Assembly (NCBI GenBank): GCA_025210475.1 | Contig: JAOARW010000119.1 | Location: 1 to 56,965 of the forward strand | DNA: 56,965 bases | Source: Carboxylicivirga sp. | GTDB taxonomy: Bacteria; Bacteroidota; Bacteroidia; Bacteroidales; Marinilabiliaceae | Direction of reading: 5' to 3' | Shown: piece after piece, positions 7,287-15,448 of the stretch | Layout: every line of letters starts with the position of its first letter | Position numbering within the stretch: position 1 is the first letter of the stretch | Notes under the pieces: model-generated | Databases searched by the model: none | Seen by the model: the letters and a program-made list of their open reading frames with translations, nothing else | What the model was told of the DNA's origin: nothing | Position numbers and translations under genes: made by a program

Positions 7287-10200
7287 TTAAAATAAACTGC
7301 CCTGAATGGGTTCATCGCCAATTTTAACAATTTCATCCTTATCGCGCAGGTACCAGAGGTAGCCATCAATGTTTTGGTAGCCCATTTGTTTTAGCAAGTC
7401 CATATACCGTTTTACCTGCTGTTTGTATTTTTCCTGGTGCAGTTCGCCAAACTTATAATCCACCACAATCACTTTGTCTGGCTGAATAATTACACGGTCG
7501 GGGCGATAGGTGCCGGTGGGAACCATAATGGTGCCTTCGTTTATAATTTTATTATCGGTCTTAAACCACTCTTCAACACCTTCCTGTTTGATCTTGGATA
7601 GTACAAACTCCTGAACGCCTTCTTTTTCCGATGTTTTTAACTGACCATTGAGGATCAGGCGGGTAATGGCCGATTCTACATCATTGATATCCACGATTAA
7701 TTCAAACAGGCGGTGCATGATTTTACCATGTTTGAGGTTTTTAAAACTATCGGGCGAGCTCATGGTAACACTTTCGGGGTGAATGCGAATGCGACTGCCC
7801 AACTCCTGTGTTTTAAATTGTTCGCTGGTGGTGGCTTGGGTCGTTTCCTTGGCTTTTTGAGCTGGTATATTGCCCAGTTCAAAGCATTGATTCTCTTCGT
7901 CCCATCCTTCCACCAGTAGTTCTTGCAGGCCCTTATCAATTCCCGATACCATATTAAACTGGTTAATCAGGCGAAACAACAGGTGAGATACGTTTTTTAA
8001 ACCACCCGTTTTGGCCGGTTGCTCGGCCATTATTACCAGGCTTTCTTCGGCACGGGTGAGGGCCACATAAAGCAGGTTCAGGTTATCCACAAACTGGTGC
8101 AGGCGTTCAGTCAGGTACTCATCCACAAAAATGGAGTGCAAAAGGGCATCTGAATAATTGACCGGTACCAGTTCAAGTTCATTAAAAGGAGTCTGATCGG
8201 GTCGGCTCCAAATCAGGCTGCCACGGCCTTTGTCGTCGATGTTCCAGTTGCAATATGGGATAACCACCGCTTTAAATTCCAGTCCCTTCGATTTGTGAAT
8301 GGTCATCACATTAATGGCGTTCTGGCCTTCGGGCACCGAAATGGCTGTGCCATGGCCTTTATCGTCCCACCAGGTAATAAAATCATGGGCATTTACCGAC
8401 ACATTGCTTACAAAATCGCGCACCGCATCCAGCAGGCCCTGTAAAAATACAAACTGATTTTGATAGAGCTCATCGGGCAGGCGGCGCACAAGGGTTTCGG
8501 CCATTTCAAAAAGCGGACTGCCCTTTAGTTCCAGTAAATCAGCTGTTAAAGCAGAGAAGTCATCGGCCTGATTGGTGTTTAATACATCGGTGCTGCAATG
8601 CAGCTGTGTGTCAAAATCCGTGTTTTGATAGAAACGGCTGTACAGTTTTATATAGGCCGCAAACACATCGTTATCGGGTTCCTGAATGTACTTAATTTGC
8701 TGAATAACAAGGTTAACGGCCGGGGAACTGCTTAATAGTAGTGTTTCGTTGGAGATTACCGGGTGTTTGCGTTCCGTGGGCGAGTATTGTCCCGACAACA
8801 GAGCTTCGGTTATTTCCTGTCCTTCGCTTTTACGACGTACCAAAACACAAATATCCTGATAATCGTAACCGGCATCCAATAATCGCTCTACCTGGATAAC
8901 GGCTGCCTCAGTGGCATTGGCGCGAAATTCAGCATTTTTACCCTCCTGAAAATCCACATGTATAAAGCCCCCTGAATTTTTGGCTTTAGGCGATACCTTT
9001 TGAATCGTATCGTCGTAGGCTATTCGGATTTTATCCTTCAGGTCGGCGGGCATCGCCTCTTCGGCAATGGCTTCTTTGGATGAGTTAACAAATTCGGTCT
9101 GCAGCATCTGCGATGCACCGGCAAAAACAATGTTATTAAAGGTGATAACATTCTCTGTACTTCGCCAGTTGGTATCCAGCGTTTGGGGCAGAATGCCATG
9201 CGCTGCAAAATCCTTATTCACCTGGTCGCTCAGTAATTTCCAGTCGGAGTTACGCCAGCGGTAGATCGACTGTTTAACATCACCTACAATCATGGCCATG
9301 TTGCCATCGCTCACACTGTTTTGTAGCAAGGGGCGGAAATTATTCCATTGCAGGCGCGAGGTATCCTGAAACTCATCAATCATATAATGTTGAAAACGGG
9401 TGCCGGTTTTTTCATAGATAAAAGGTGCCTCATTTTCATCAATTATCTGGTGCAGCAAACGGTTGGCATCGGCCAAAAGAAACAGGTTCTCGTTGCGGGC
9501 CAGTTCATTTACCTTTAGGGCAATGTCGGTGGTAATGCCAAGGGCATTCAGGTTCGATAAAATAGATTTGGCCGTAAAGTAGTTGGTCTTTTCATTGGTG
9601 AATGTTTCTGACAGTTGCTGCAGGGCTTCTTTTAGTCCGCCATTGAAACAGTCTATAATCAGGCTGTTGTCCGACTCGGTATTTTTGCTGTGAAAGCAAA
9701 GTTCAGGATTGTTGGCCAGTCCATCCAGTTTCATGATTTCCAGGTAGTCGGTGGCCTTGCTAACGTTAATTAGTTTTTCGAGCTTTTTAAGGGGCGAGCG
9801 CGATTTCCCTTGCAGAATGTCGTATCGGATACCATGGAATTTCAAGGTATCCAAACCTGTTTGGGCGGCTGCCTGAATGCTTTCTTCAAAGGCATCGGTG
9901 ATTTTTTTCAGCGAATAACGATAATTATTCAGCATCTTTTTATCGCGCAGCTTCTGAAGTGTTTCGGGCTTCAGGCTCTGAAACTCTTCTTTAAAAACCT
10001 CGCGGCCAAGTGTATTCAGTTCTTTGGCAATGTTCCAGTCCTTGCCTTCTTCAATTTTAGAAAGTGTATGTTTGATTAACCACTCCTTCAGGTCTTCATT
10101 GCCTTTAAGCTCCAATTCGCGAAGCAGATTATCCACCGCCTGCGAGAGGATACGATCCGAATCCAGTTCCACCTTAAAGTTGGCTGGCAAGTTGGCCTCA

Positions 10201-10559
10201 TAGGCAAAGGAGCGAATCACCTTTTGGAAAAAACTATCGATGGTATTTACCGAGAATTTTGAGAAATCGTTCAGAATATTAATCAGTAATCCTTTGGCAA
10301 CTTTTCGAATGTAATTTTCCGGTTTATCATGAATTTTCATTAAATCACCCAGATAATCGGGATTGGGGGCGATTGCCAAGGCATACAAATTTTCGAGTAT
10401 TCTGTTTTTCATTTCGGCTGTAGCTTTATTGGTAAAAGTCACCGCCAATATGCTTTTGTAATTACCCGGATCGGCAAACAACAACTTAATAAACTCGCCT
10501 GAAAGGGTATAGGTCTTGCCCGAGCCTGCTGACGCACGGTATATCTTTAATTCTGACAT
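7287..10559 (-). CDS. UvrD/Rep-family helicase-nuclease (AddA/RecB-like)
   Basis: A 1090-residue superfamily 1 helicase with a C-terminal PD-(D/E)XK nuclease, as in AddA or RecB, the helicase-nuclease subunit that resects double-strand breaks. Visible motifs: Walker A ASAGSGKT at 9-16, motif II DEFQDTS near 390, motif III VGDVKQSIYRWR, motif V MTIHKSKGLEF near 755, motif VI LLYVALTRAEESL near 840, and nuclease residues in RPDRVI and VVDYKFGE near 1035-1050. Length is normal for the family. The start at 10559 is supported by a TAnnTTTG element 21 nt upstream. The AddB-type partner usually found beside it is not in this window. I do not give a symbol because AddA and RecB-like types are not cleanly separable here. 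Confidence 0.85.
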   Translation of the reverse strand: MSELKIYRASAGSGKTYTLSGEFIKLLFADPGNYKSILAVTFTNKATAEMKNRILENLYALAIAPNPDYLGDLMKIHDKPENYIRKVAKGLLINILNDFSKFSVNTIDSFFQKVIRSFAYEANLPANFKVELDSDRILSQAVDNLLRELELKGNEDLKEWLIKHTLSKIEEGKDWNIAKELNTLGREVFKEEFQSLKPETLQKLRDKKMLNNYRYSLKKITDAFEESIQAAAQTGLDTLKFHGIRYDILQGKSRSPLKKLEKLINVSKATDYLEIMKLDGLANNPELCFHSKNTESDNSLIIDCFNGGLKEALQQLSETFTNEKTNYFTAKSILSNLNALGITTDIALKVNELARNENLFLLADANRLLHQIIDENEAPFIYEKTGTRFQHYMIDEFQDTSRLQWNNFRPLLQNSVSDGNMAMIVGDVKQSIYRWRNSDWKLLSDQVNKDFAAHGILPQTLDTNWRSTENVITFNNIVFAGASQMLQTEFVNSSKEAIAEEAMPADLKDKIRIAYDDTIQKVSPKAKNSGGFIHVDFQEGKNAEFRANATEAAVIQVERLLDAGYDYQDICVLVRRKSEGQEITEALLSGQYSPTERKHPVISNETLLLSSSPAVNLVIQQIKYIQEPDNDVFAAYIKLYSRFYQNTDFDTQLHCSTDVLNTNQADDFSALTADLLELKGSPLFEMAETLVRRLPDELYQNQFVFLQGLLDAVRDFVSNVSVNAHDFITWWDDKGHGTAISVPEGQNAINVMTIHKSKGLEFKAVVIPYCNWNIDDKGRGSLIWSRPDQTPFNELELVPVNYSDALLHSIFVDEYLTERLHQFVDNLNLLYVALTRAEESLVIMAEQPAKTGGLKNVSHLLFRLINQFNMVSGIDKGLQELLVEGWDEENQCFELGNIPAQKAKETTQATTSEQFKTQELGSRIRIHPESVTMSSPDSFKNLKHGKIMHRLFELIVDINDVESAITRLILNGQLKTSEKEGVQEFVLSKIKQEGVEEWFKTDNKIINEGTIMVPTGTYRPDRVIIQPDKVIVVDYKFGELHQEKYKQQVKRYMDLLKQMGYQNIDGYLWYLRDKDEIVKIGDEPIQGSLF

Positions 10560-10579
10560 GAACGATTTTTGTTTAAGTT

Positions 10580-10587
10580 CAAAAATA
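10580..10587 (-). promoter_or_regulatory. -7 promoter element for helicase-nuclease gene
   Basis: Reads TATTTTTG on the minus strand, matching the Bacteroidota TAnnTTTG consensus, about 20 nt before the start codon. Confidence 0.5.
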
Positions 10588-11035
10588 GTGATAAAAAGTC
10601 GAACTGTTAAATGGAAGATTAGAGCGTTTGTATTTAAAAATTGGCCCCCTTTGGTTTTCTATAAACCTCTTATTTAATCGTTTCAGATTTAGCTTCGCTG
10701 ATTTTCAAAACACCTGGGTTTATTCATATCCAAACATTTCGTGATTGCTAATATTAAATTCTGTAAGGATTAAATGTGAGTAACCCTGTATAGAATGTAG
10801 ATCATGGTAAAACCTCATTAGCAATAACTAATACGTGGTTGAATGTCACATGATATTGCAGTAAATAGAAGGTGAGTAAACGGACGAGGTTATGAAGTGT
10901 AAGCGAGATTTTAACAATACTCACTTCCAAATTTCACAAAGTCAAATTAACAATTGGCATTGATGACCGAAGCTGCGAACCGACCAAATTCAGTCAGCTC
11001 ACTGACTTATAAGCCATTGTTGTGGTTTCGTAGTT
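10588..11035. other. Non-coding stretch with an attC-like imperfect inverted repeat
   Basis: No gene. At its right end AACAATTGGC (10949-10958) and GCCATTGTT (11013-11021) form the outer arms of a long imperfect inverted repeat that encloses a smaller perfect hairpin, AGTCAG (10992-10997) with CTGACT (11002-11007). The layout recalls the folded recombination site of an integron cassette and sits next to a toxin-antitoxin pair. However, the canonical core heptamers are not present. Confidence 0.35.
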
Positions 11036-11335
11036 TTATAGAAGGGTGAGACCTACTTTACGTCCTAAACCTTCTTCAAATATTTTGAATAAAGTCGATA
11101 TTTGAATATCAATCTTACCATTTTCTAGTCGAGATATATAACTCTTTTTTGTCCCTGTTTTAGCAGCCAATGCTTCTTGCGTCATATTTGCTTCTTTTCT
11201 TGCTTCCTTAATCATTTCACCAATTACAAAGGCTTTAGCTTTCACCTCAAAGTCATTTCGTTCTTCTGTTCCTAATTTTCCGTATTTGATGTCTAAAAGC
11301 TCATCAAAATTCTTTGCATCCTTTATTGTTTTCAT
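11036..11335 (-). CDS. XRE-family antitoxin (HigA-like)
   Basis: A 99-residue protein with a helix-turn-helix of the Cro/CI (XRE) type at about residues 38-90: the stretch MIKEARKEANMTQEALAAKT followed by SYISRLENGKIDIQISTL is characteristic. It should neutralise the preceding toxin and repress the operon. Its ATG overlaps the last base of the toxin stop codon (TAATG), and the toxin gene comes first, the order seen in HigBA-type modules. Which exact subfamily it belongs to cannot be settled by eye. Confidence 0.85.
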   Translation of the reverse strand: MKTIKDAKNFDELLDIKYGKLGTEERNDFEVKAKAFVIGEMIKEARKEANMTQEALAAKTGTKKSYISRLENGKIDIQISTLFKIFEEGLGRKVGLTLL

Positions 11336-11679
11336 TATTTCCCTCCTCCATTTTTGTCAAAATAATCTTGTTTGATTTTTAGTGCTTTGTCAATCTCCTT
11401 TTTAGGAGTCTTTTGACTTTTTTTTTGAAAACCATTAAAAAGAACCACGATACGTCCTGAGTCAAAACAACAGAAAATTCTAAAGATGTCACTTCCTACT
11501 TTTACTCTTATTTCATAAAGACCATCTGTTCCTTCAATATGCTTCAAGAACTTTTGTGGAATTCTTTCCACTGTGCGAATTACCTTAAACACATATTCTA
11601 TCTTTTCCTGCACTGTCAAGTCTAGTGAAATATAGAATTCAATAAAATAATCCTCAAAAAACTCAATTTCTCTAGTCAT
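11335..11679 (-). CDS. RelE/HigB-type toxin (phage Gp49-like family)
   Basis: A 114-residue small basic protein of the RelE/ParE superfamily, HigB/Gp49-like branch. These are usually ribosome-dependent mRNA endonucleases. Recognisable are LKHIEGTDGLYEIRVK, FRIFCCFDSGRIVVLFNGF and KKSQKTPKKEIDKA, the typical C-terminal half with its basic and aromatic residues. It is translationally coupled to the antitoxin by a 1-base overlap. A long imperfect palindrome at 11685-11721 directly upstream is a plausible autoregulatory operator. Such pairs are often mobile. The flanking DNA has no other genes. Confidence 0.85.
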   Translation of the reverse strand: MTREIEFFEDYFIEFYISLDLTVQEKIEYVFKVIRTVERIPQKFLKHIEGTDGLYEIRVKVGSDIFRIFCCFDSGRIVVLFNGFQKKSQKTPKKEIDKALKIKQDYFDKNGGGK

Positions 11680-11684
11680 GAAGC

Positions 11685-11721
11685 GAAGTTAATAAGTATG
11701 TTAACAAATACAAAGAACTTC
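11685..11721. promoter_or_regulatory. Candidate operator of the toxin-antitoxin pair
   Basis: Nested inverted repeats share one centre: GAAGTT (11685-11690) with AACTTC (11716-11721), GTAT (11696-11699) with ATAC (11708-11711), and GTTAAC (11700-11705). It begins 5 nt upstream of the toxin start, where the antitoxin would be expected to bind. Confidence 0.4.
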
Positions 11722-11848
11722 ATCTATAAATGTTTATATTAATAAGCGCTGCGGGCTATGAGTCATAACTGACGAATTATGCAGCTCAACAAATGGAATC
11801 ATATAAATGATGATATTTTGATAATTAAAATCCCATGATGATGATCAT

Positions 11849-11889
11849 CTTTATTTAAAATAAAAATTTATCTTTAATTTTAAATAAAG
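11849..11889. other. AT-rich hairpin upstream of TerB-like gene
   Basis: CTTTATTTAAAATAAA (11849-11864) pairs with TTTAATTTTAAATAAAG (11873-11889) with one bulged base, ending about 40 nt before the next start codon. No T run follows on the plus strand. It may be a structured leader or operator. The preceding GATGATCATC palindrome is at 11841-11850. Confidence 0.35.
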
Positions 11890-11930
11890 AGGTATAATAC
11901 TTCTGAAAATAACCTAAATATTAGAAATCA

Positions 11931-12335
11931 ATGGACAGACAAGAACGATTATATGATGTGCTTGGTGAATTATTGTATGCCATCGCTAAAGCTGACGGCG
12001 TAATTCAAAAGGAAGAAACAGATGCCTTGAACAAGCTTCTAAGTAATCATGCTTATGGGGAAGAGATAAAGTGGTCATTCGATTACGAAAGTTCAAAAGA
12101 TTCATCGGTGGAGGAGATTTACAATAAGGTAATTAACTTCTGTCACGGGCACGGGCCAGCTGCCGAATATGATGAATTTATAAAGGCCATGAAAGTAATA
12201 GCTGAAGCAGCCAATGGTATCGAGGACAATGAATCGGAAATAATCAATTCCTTCTCGAAGGATTTACTGGAGAGGTTTCAACGAGATACTGAAAACTTGA
12301 GATTTTTTGAAAAGGATATGCAAAGAGAAGATTAA
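11931..12335 (+). CDS. TerB-like family protein
   Basis: A 134-residue all-helical cytosolic protein resembling the TerB/DjlA-N fold: LLYAIAKADGVIQKEETDAL near residues 13-32 is the characteristic helix with acidic metal-binding-type residues, and IAEAANGIEDNESEII near 96-111 is the second, pseudo-symmetric repeat of the same motif. TerB domains occur in tellurite-resistance and membrane-stress systems, but this is a single-domain relative and I see no other ter genes, so tellurite resistance should not be assumed. It is a monocistronic gene convergent with the transporter that follows. Confidence 0.65.
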   Translation: MDRQERLYDVLGELLYAIAKADGVIQKEETDALNKLLSNHAYGEEIKWSFDYESSKDSSVEEIYNKVINFCHGHGPAAEYDEFIKAMKVIAEAANGIEDNESEIINSFSKDLLERFQRDTENLRFFEKDMQRED

Positions 12336-12341
12336 TAAAAA

Positions 12342-12364
12342 AAGGTGTCATTCGCTGACACCTT
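12342..12364 (-). terminator. Terminator of the minus-strand FHS transporter
   Basis: Perfect 9-bp stem AAGGTGTCA (12342-12350) with TGACACCTT (12356-12364). The T run follows it only when read on the minus strand, so it serves the transporter gene rather than the TerB-like gene. Confidence 0.85.
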
Positions 12365-12382
12365 ATCAATAGTATTAAGCAC

Positions 12383-13600
12383 TTATTTTGTTCTAATTTT
12401 GTGACCTTTTAATCCGTAATAAAGGATATATAAGAAACAAGGGATACATAAGGCATATGCATACTGCGCTCCAAATACGTCTTTTAAAGAAGCATAAGCA
12501 GTAGGAAGCAAGGCTCCACCAACAATAGCAATTACCATTAAGGATGAACCTGCTTTGGTGAATTTACCTAATTCAGTCATGGCTAGCGGCCAAAGCGCCG
12601 GCCACATCAAAGAGCAGCCAAGAGCCATAAATGCAATAAAATAAATAGAGTAGGCAGCAGGAACAGCAACGGTCATAACCGAACCAAATATTGCCAGGTA
12701 TGCACAAATACGCAATGCCTTATCCTGACTGATGTATTTAGGAATAAAAATGGCACCACAAATGTAACCGATTACCATTCCAATAGGGGCAATCCAGGCA
12801 TAATATTCGGCATTAGCTAAGTTCAGAGCAGTAGCATAATCCATTAAAGTACCCAATGAGATAGTTTCTACACCAACGTATAAAAACAAAGCAAGCACCC
12901 CTAATAATAAGTGAGGAAACTGCCAGACAGATGTTTTATTAGCTGCGTAAGCACATTCATCCGCACTGTCTTCATCTTCGCCTGATGCTTTTACTTCAGG
13001 TAGTGGAGCCATTAAAGCAATAACTCCCAGAACTATAAATACACCAATGATAATAATAAATGGGGTATTGATGTCGGTCAGTTGCACATCAGCAACATCT
13101 TTGCCTATTACAAAAGAAAGAAATAAAGGAGCTATCGGCCAGGCAAGTTTATTGGCAATACCCATTATACTCATTCTTTTAGCAGCACTTTCAATTGGAC
13201 CTAATATAGTAATATAAGGATTAACCGAAGCTTGTAAAAAGGTGTTACCCATACCACTAATGAACGATGCTACCAAAAAGAGTGGTAAGCTTTCGTTTTT
13301 GGCCGATGGGATAAATAAATAAAAACCGAGGGCGAACATTAAAAATGAAAGCGCCATAGTGTTTTTGTAACCGATCTTGCCAATTACCAATGAAGCAGGA
13401 TATCCAAACAATAAGAATGCTGAAAAGGTAGCTGCCAAAACCAGATAAGATTCTGTTGAGGATATTTCAAGAGCAGAATTTAAAAGTGGGATTAGATAGC
13501 TATTAATCCCTAAAGCAAAGCCTATGGCAAAAAACATTAGGCCAATTATCATAATAGGCACTAGGAAATTTTGCCCATTTTTTCCATTAGAATTTGTCAT
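12383..13600 (-). CDS. FHS-family sugar:H+ symporter (fucose/glucose-galactose type MFS)
   Basis: A 405-residue inner-membrane transporter with about 12 hydrophobic segments. The N-terminal half carries the FHS-type GFALGINSYLIPLL helix, and FISGMGNTFLQASVNPYI matches the conserved helix 4 with its Asn-Pro pair, typical of FucP, GluP and NagP proteins. A charged central loop (GEDEDSADE) separates the two six-helix halves. The C-terminal half has ALGCSLMWPALWPLAM. The substrate cannot be read from sequence. N-acetylglucosamine, glucose/galactose and fucose are candidates. It is monocistronic, with its own promoter and terminator. A second FHS transporter lies at 20131. Confidence 0.85.
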   Translation of the reverse strand: MTNSNGKNGQNFLVPIMIIGLMFFAIGFALGINSYLIPLLNSALEISSTESYLVLAATFSAFLLFGYPASLVIGKIGYKNTMALSFLMFALGFYLFIPSAKNESLPLFLVASFISGMGNTFLQASVNPYITILGPIESAAKRMSIMGIANKLAWPIAPLFLSFVIGKDVADVQLTDINTPFIIIIGVFIVLGVIALMAPLPEVKASGEDEDSADECAYAANKTSVWQFPHLLLGVLALFLYVGVETISLGTLMDYATALNLANAEYYAWIAPIGMVIGYICGAIFIPKYISQDKALRICAYLAIFGSVMTVAVPAAYSIYFIAFMALGCSLMWPALWPLAMTELGKFTKAGSSLMVIAIVGGALLPTAYASLKDVFGAQYAYALCIPCFLYILYYGLKGHKIRTK

Positions 13601-13627
13601 GTTTATTTATTTAGATTTCAAGTTTGA

Positions 13628-13635
13628 CAAATATA
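13628..13635 (-). promoter_or_regulatory. -7 promoter element for FHS transporter
   Basis: TATATTTG on the minus strand, 28 nt upstream of the start codon. Between 13636 and 13920 I see no gene or further structure. Confidence 0.5.
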
Positions 13636-13922
13636 CATTTTAATGGCTTAAGGCTGTTGTTTACTTTCGAATTTATCTAATTAAATTACAATACCTTTCG
13701 AATTCTTTTGTCGAGATGTCATTTATCCTTTTGTAAATTATATAGGGTTGAGAGGGGGTAGGTGTAATCCTATTGTGTGACTGTCAGTTGATTGTGCTTC
13801 TTACTATCAAGGCAGGTAGCATTTTTATAATAAGTTATGGACGGAATAGATTAAGTAAATGTTAGTATTAACCTCAGTTCGATTTAAATATTAGAACTCA
13901 GGTTATTAGGTAAAAACATAAA

Positions 13923-13944
13923 AAGCCCGATAAAAATCGGGCTT
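13923..13944 (-). terminator. Terminator of ribH
   Basis: AAGCCCGAT (13923-13931) and ATCGGGCTT (13936-13944) form a perfect 9-bp stem with a 4-nt loop, followed by T's on the minus strand. Confidence 0.85.
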
Positions 13945-13965
13945 CTATCATCTATGTAGCGTTTT

Positions 13966-14460
13966 CTATTTTTTTAAAGATTGATTCAGGTGAACCATTT
14001 TAATAGCTGTTACAGCTCCTTCGTCGCCTTTGTTACCATGCTTGCCACCTGCACGGTCAAGTGCTTGTTGCTGGTCGTTGGTTGTTAGTACACCAAAGAT
14101 AAACGGAATGGGGTATTGTACATTTAACAAGGTCATACCCTGTGTTACTCCATGACATACAAAATCAAAATGTGGTGTATCGCCCTGAATCACACATCCC
14201 AGACAAATAACAGCATCCACATCGGTCATTTCGGCCAGGTATTTGGCACCTGCTGTTAGCTCGAAGCTTCCCGGTACATACTTTTTTACGATGTTCTCTT
14301 CCGAAGCTCCATGCTTAACCAAGGTATTGTATGCACCTTCGTAAAGTGCTTCAGTTATTTCAGTATTCCACTCCGATACCACAATGCCAAATTTCATTTC
14401 GGCTGCCGAAGGAACGTCTGCTATATTGTAATCTGATAAGTTCTTTAAACTTGTTGCCAT
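13966..14460 (-). CDS. ribH: 6,7-dimethyl-8-ribityllumazine synthase
   Basis: A 164-residue lumazine synthase, the penultimate riboflavin enzyme, which condenses the ribityl-aminouracil with dihydroxybutanone phosphate. Family motifs are clear: FGIVVSEWNTEIT near 24-36, VPGSFELT near 62-69, the ICLGCVIQGDTPHFDFVC segment with the general-base histidine at 97, and IPFIFGVLTTNDQQQALDRAG near 118-138. The length is normal plus a short N-terminal extension. It has its own TAnnTTTG element at 14477-14484, packed directly against the terminator of the upstream TPR gene. The two genes are therefore neighbours but separate transcription units, at least in part. Confidence 0.95.
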   Translation of the reverse strand: MATSLKNLSDYNIADVPSAAEMKFGIVVSEWNTEITEALYEGAYNTLVKHGASEENIVKKYVPGSFELTAGAKYLAEMTDVDAVICLGCVIQGDTPHFDFVCHGVTQGMTLLNVQYPIPFIFGVLTTNDQQQALDRAGGKHGNKGDEGAVTAIKMVHLNQSLKK

Positions 14461-14476
14461 TGTTTTAGTTTTTGTG

Positions 14477-14484
14477 CAAAAATA
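14477..14484 (-). promoter_or_regulatory. -7 promoter element for ribH
   Basis: TATTTTTG on the minus strand, 17 nt before the ribH start and abutting the upstream terminator hairpin with no gap. Confidence 0.5.
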
Positions 14485-14514
14485 AAAGAGGTTGCCTACA
14501 TAGACAACCTCTTT
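14485..14514 (-). terminator. Terminator of the TPR gene
   Basis: AAAGAGGTTG (14485-14494) pairs perfectly with CAACCTCTTT (14505-14514). A T-rich run follows on the minus strand. Confidence 0.85.
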
Positions 14515-14533
14515 CCAATATTTTAGTTCAAAA

Positions 14534-15217
14534 TTACTTCTGAAGCTTAGCGCGAGTCAAATATTTGTCAATCTGACGAGCTTCAGCCGAAGTAGCGTAT
14601 TTGTCCTTAATTTCCTGATAAGCTGCTACAGCTGCTTTGTAGTCACCTTTGCCTTCGTACATTATACCAAGCTTCATCAGGTAAGTAGGAGCTGTTAACG
14701 AATTATCAAATGAAGCTGCCTTTTTATATTGCGAAATGGCCTCATCGTTTTGTCCTAATTCAGAATAGGCATCACCTAAAGCACCGGCTGCAGTGGCTGC
14801 TACCATTTCTTCGCTTGTTGAGAAATCTTTTAGATAATCAACTGCTTCCTGATAATTGCCCAAGTGAAGGTTGGAAACACCAGCGTAGTAAATCGCTAAT
14901 TTTCCTGCCTTTGTTGAACCATACTCCTTAATTATATCTTCGAAACCTGCGTTCTGTCCATCACCACTTAAAGCCAGATTAAATGAGTCTTTTTCAAAAT
15001 ACTGCTGGGCGAAGAAAATGTCGTTTTGAGCATTTTTCTCATTTGGCATGAAATAAAATTTCTTGGCTCCCCAGTATCCGGCAACTAAAACAATGATCAC
15101 CAAAGCAATCATAGTCAACTTGTTCTGGTTTTCTTCAATAAAGTGCTCCGTCTTACTCAATGCGCTCTCTACATTCTCGAAGCTATCATCTTGATGCGTA
15201 TGTTTCTCTTTTGACAT
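14534..15217 (-). CDS. Membrane-anchored tetratricopeptide repeat protein
   Basis: A 227-residue protein with a cytoplasmic polar N-terminus, one membrane helix (about 35-52, TMIALVIIVLVAGYW) and a periplasmic part with about three to four TPR units (for example KLAIYYAGVSNLHLGNYQEA, GDAYSELGQNDEAISQYKKA and GIMYEGKGDYKAAVAAYQEI). It resembles the YfgM-like/tol-pal-like helper proteins that bind other envelope proteins. I chose the ATG at 15217 (MSKEKHTHQ) over the longer in-frame ATG at 15271 because a TAnnTTTG element at 15243-15250 would fall inside the longer form. It diverges from recF. Confidence 0.75.
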   Translation of the reverse strand: MSKEKHTHQDDSFENVESALSKTEHFIEENQNKLTMIALVIIVLVAGYWGAKKFYFMPNEKNAQNDIFFAQQYFEKDSFNLALSGDGQNAGFEDIIKEYGSTKAGKLAIYYAGVSNLHLGNYQEAVDYLKDFSTSEEMVAATAAGALGDAYSELGQNDEAISQYKKAASFDNSLTAPTYLMKLGIMYEGKGDYKAAVAAYQEIKDKYATSAEARQIDKYLTRAKLQK

Positions 15218-15242
15218 TTTAAGTAAATTTTTATTCGAATGC

Positions 15243-15250
15243 CAAAAGTA
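15243..15250 (-). promoter_or_regulatory. -7 promoter element for TPR gene
   Basis: TACTTTTG on the minus strand, with a TTTG on the same strand about 18 nt further upstream (plus-strand CAAA at 15269) that fits the -33 box. It fixes the translation start at 15217. Confidence 0.55.
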
Positions 15251-15400
15251 ATTGTTTTGGCCTAAAAACAAAAGGTCGATTCTTACTTTTTAGACCTTAT
15301 TGATAAATTATTTAAATGCGCGGCTGGTCAACAGTCTTTTAATTCGGATTCTTTTATATATTGTTCAAGTGTGTTCATCGCAAAAATATTGACGGTCATT

Positions 15401-15432
15401 TTTGATCAATCGCCTACGGATACTTACTTTTG
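15401..15432 (+). promoter_or_regulatory. Promoter of recF
   Basis: TTTG at 15401-15404 and TACTTTTG at 15425-15432 are spaced by 20 nt, a good match to the -33/-7 arrangement of Bacteroidota. The ATG follows at 15449, so the leader is only about 10 nt. Confidence 0.6.
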
Positions 15433-15448
15433 CACAAAACCATAATAT

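Noticed and set aside
10949..11021. True integron attC site
   Set aside because: The outer arms fit in shape but the RYYYAAC and GTTRRRY core sequences are absent; kept only as attC-like.
11931..12335. Tellurite-resistance operon
   Set aside because: Only one TerB-like domain protein is present, without terC, terD or terZ partners.
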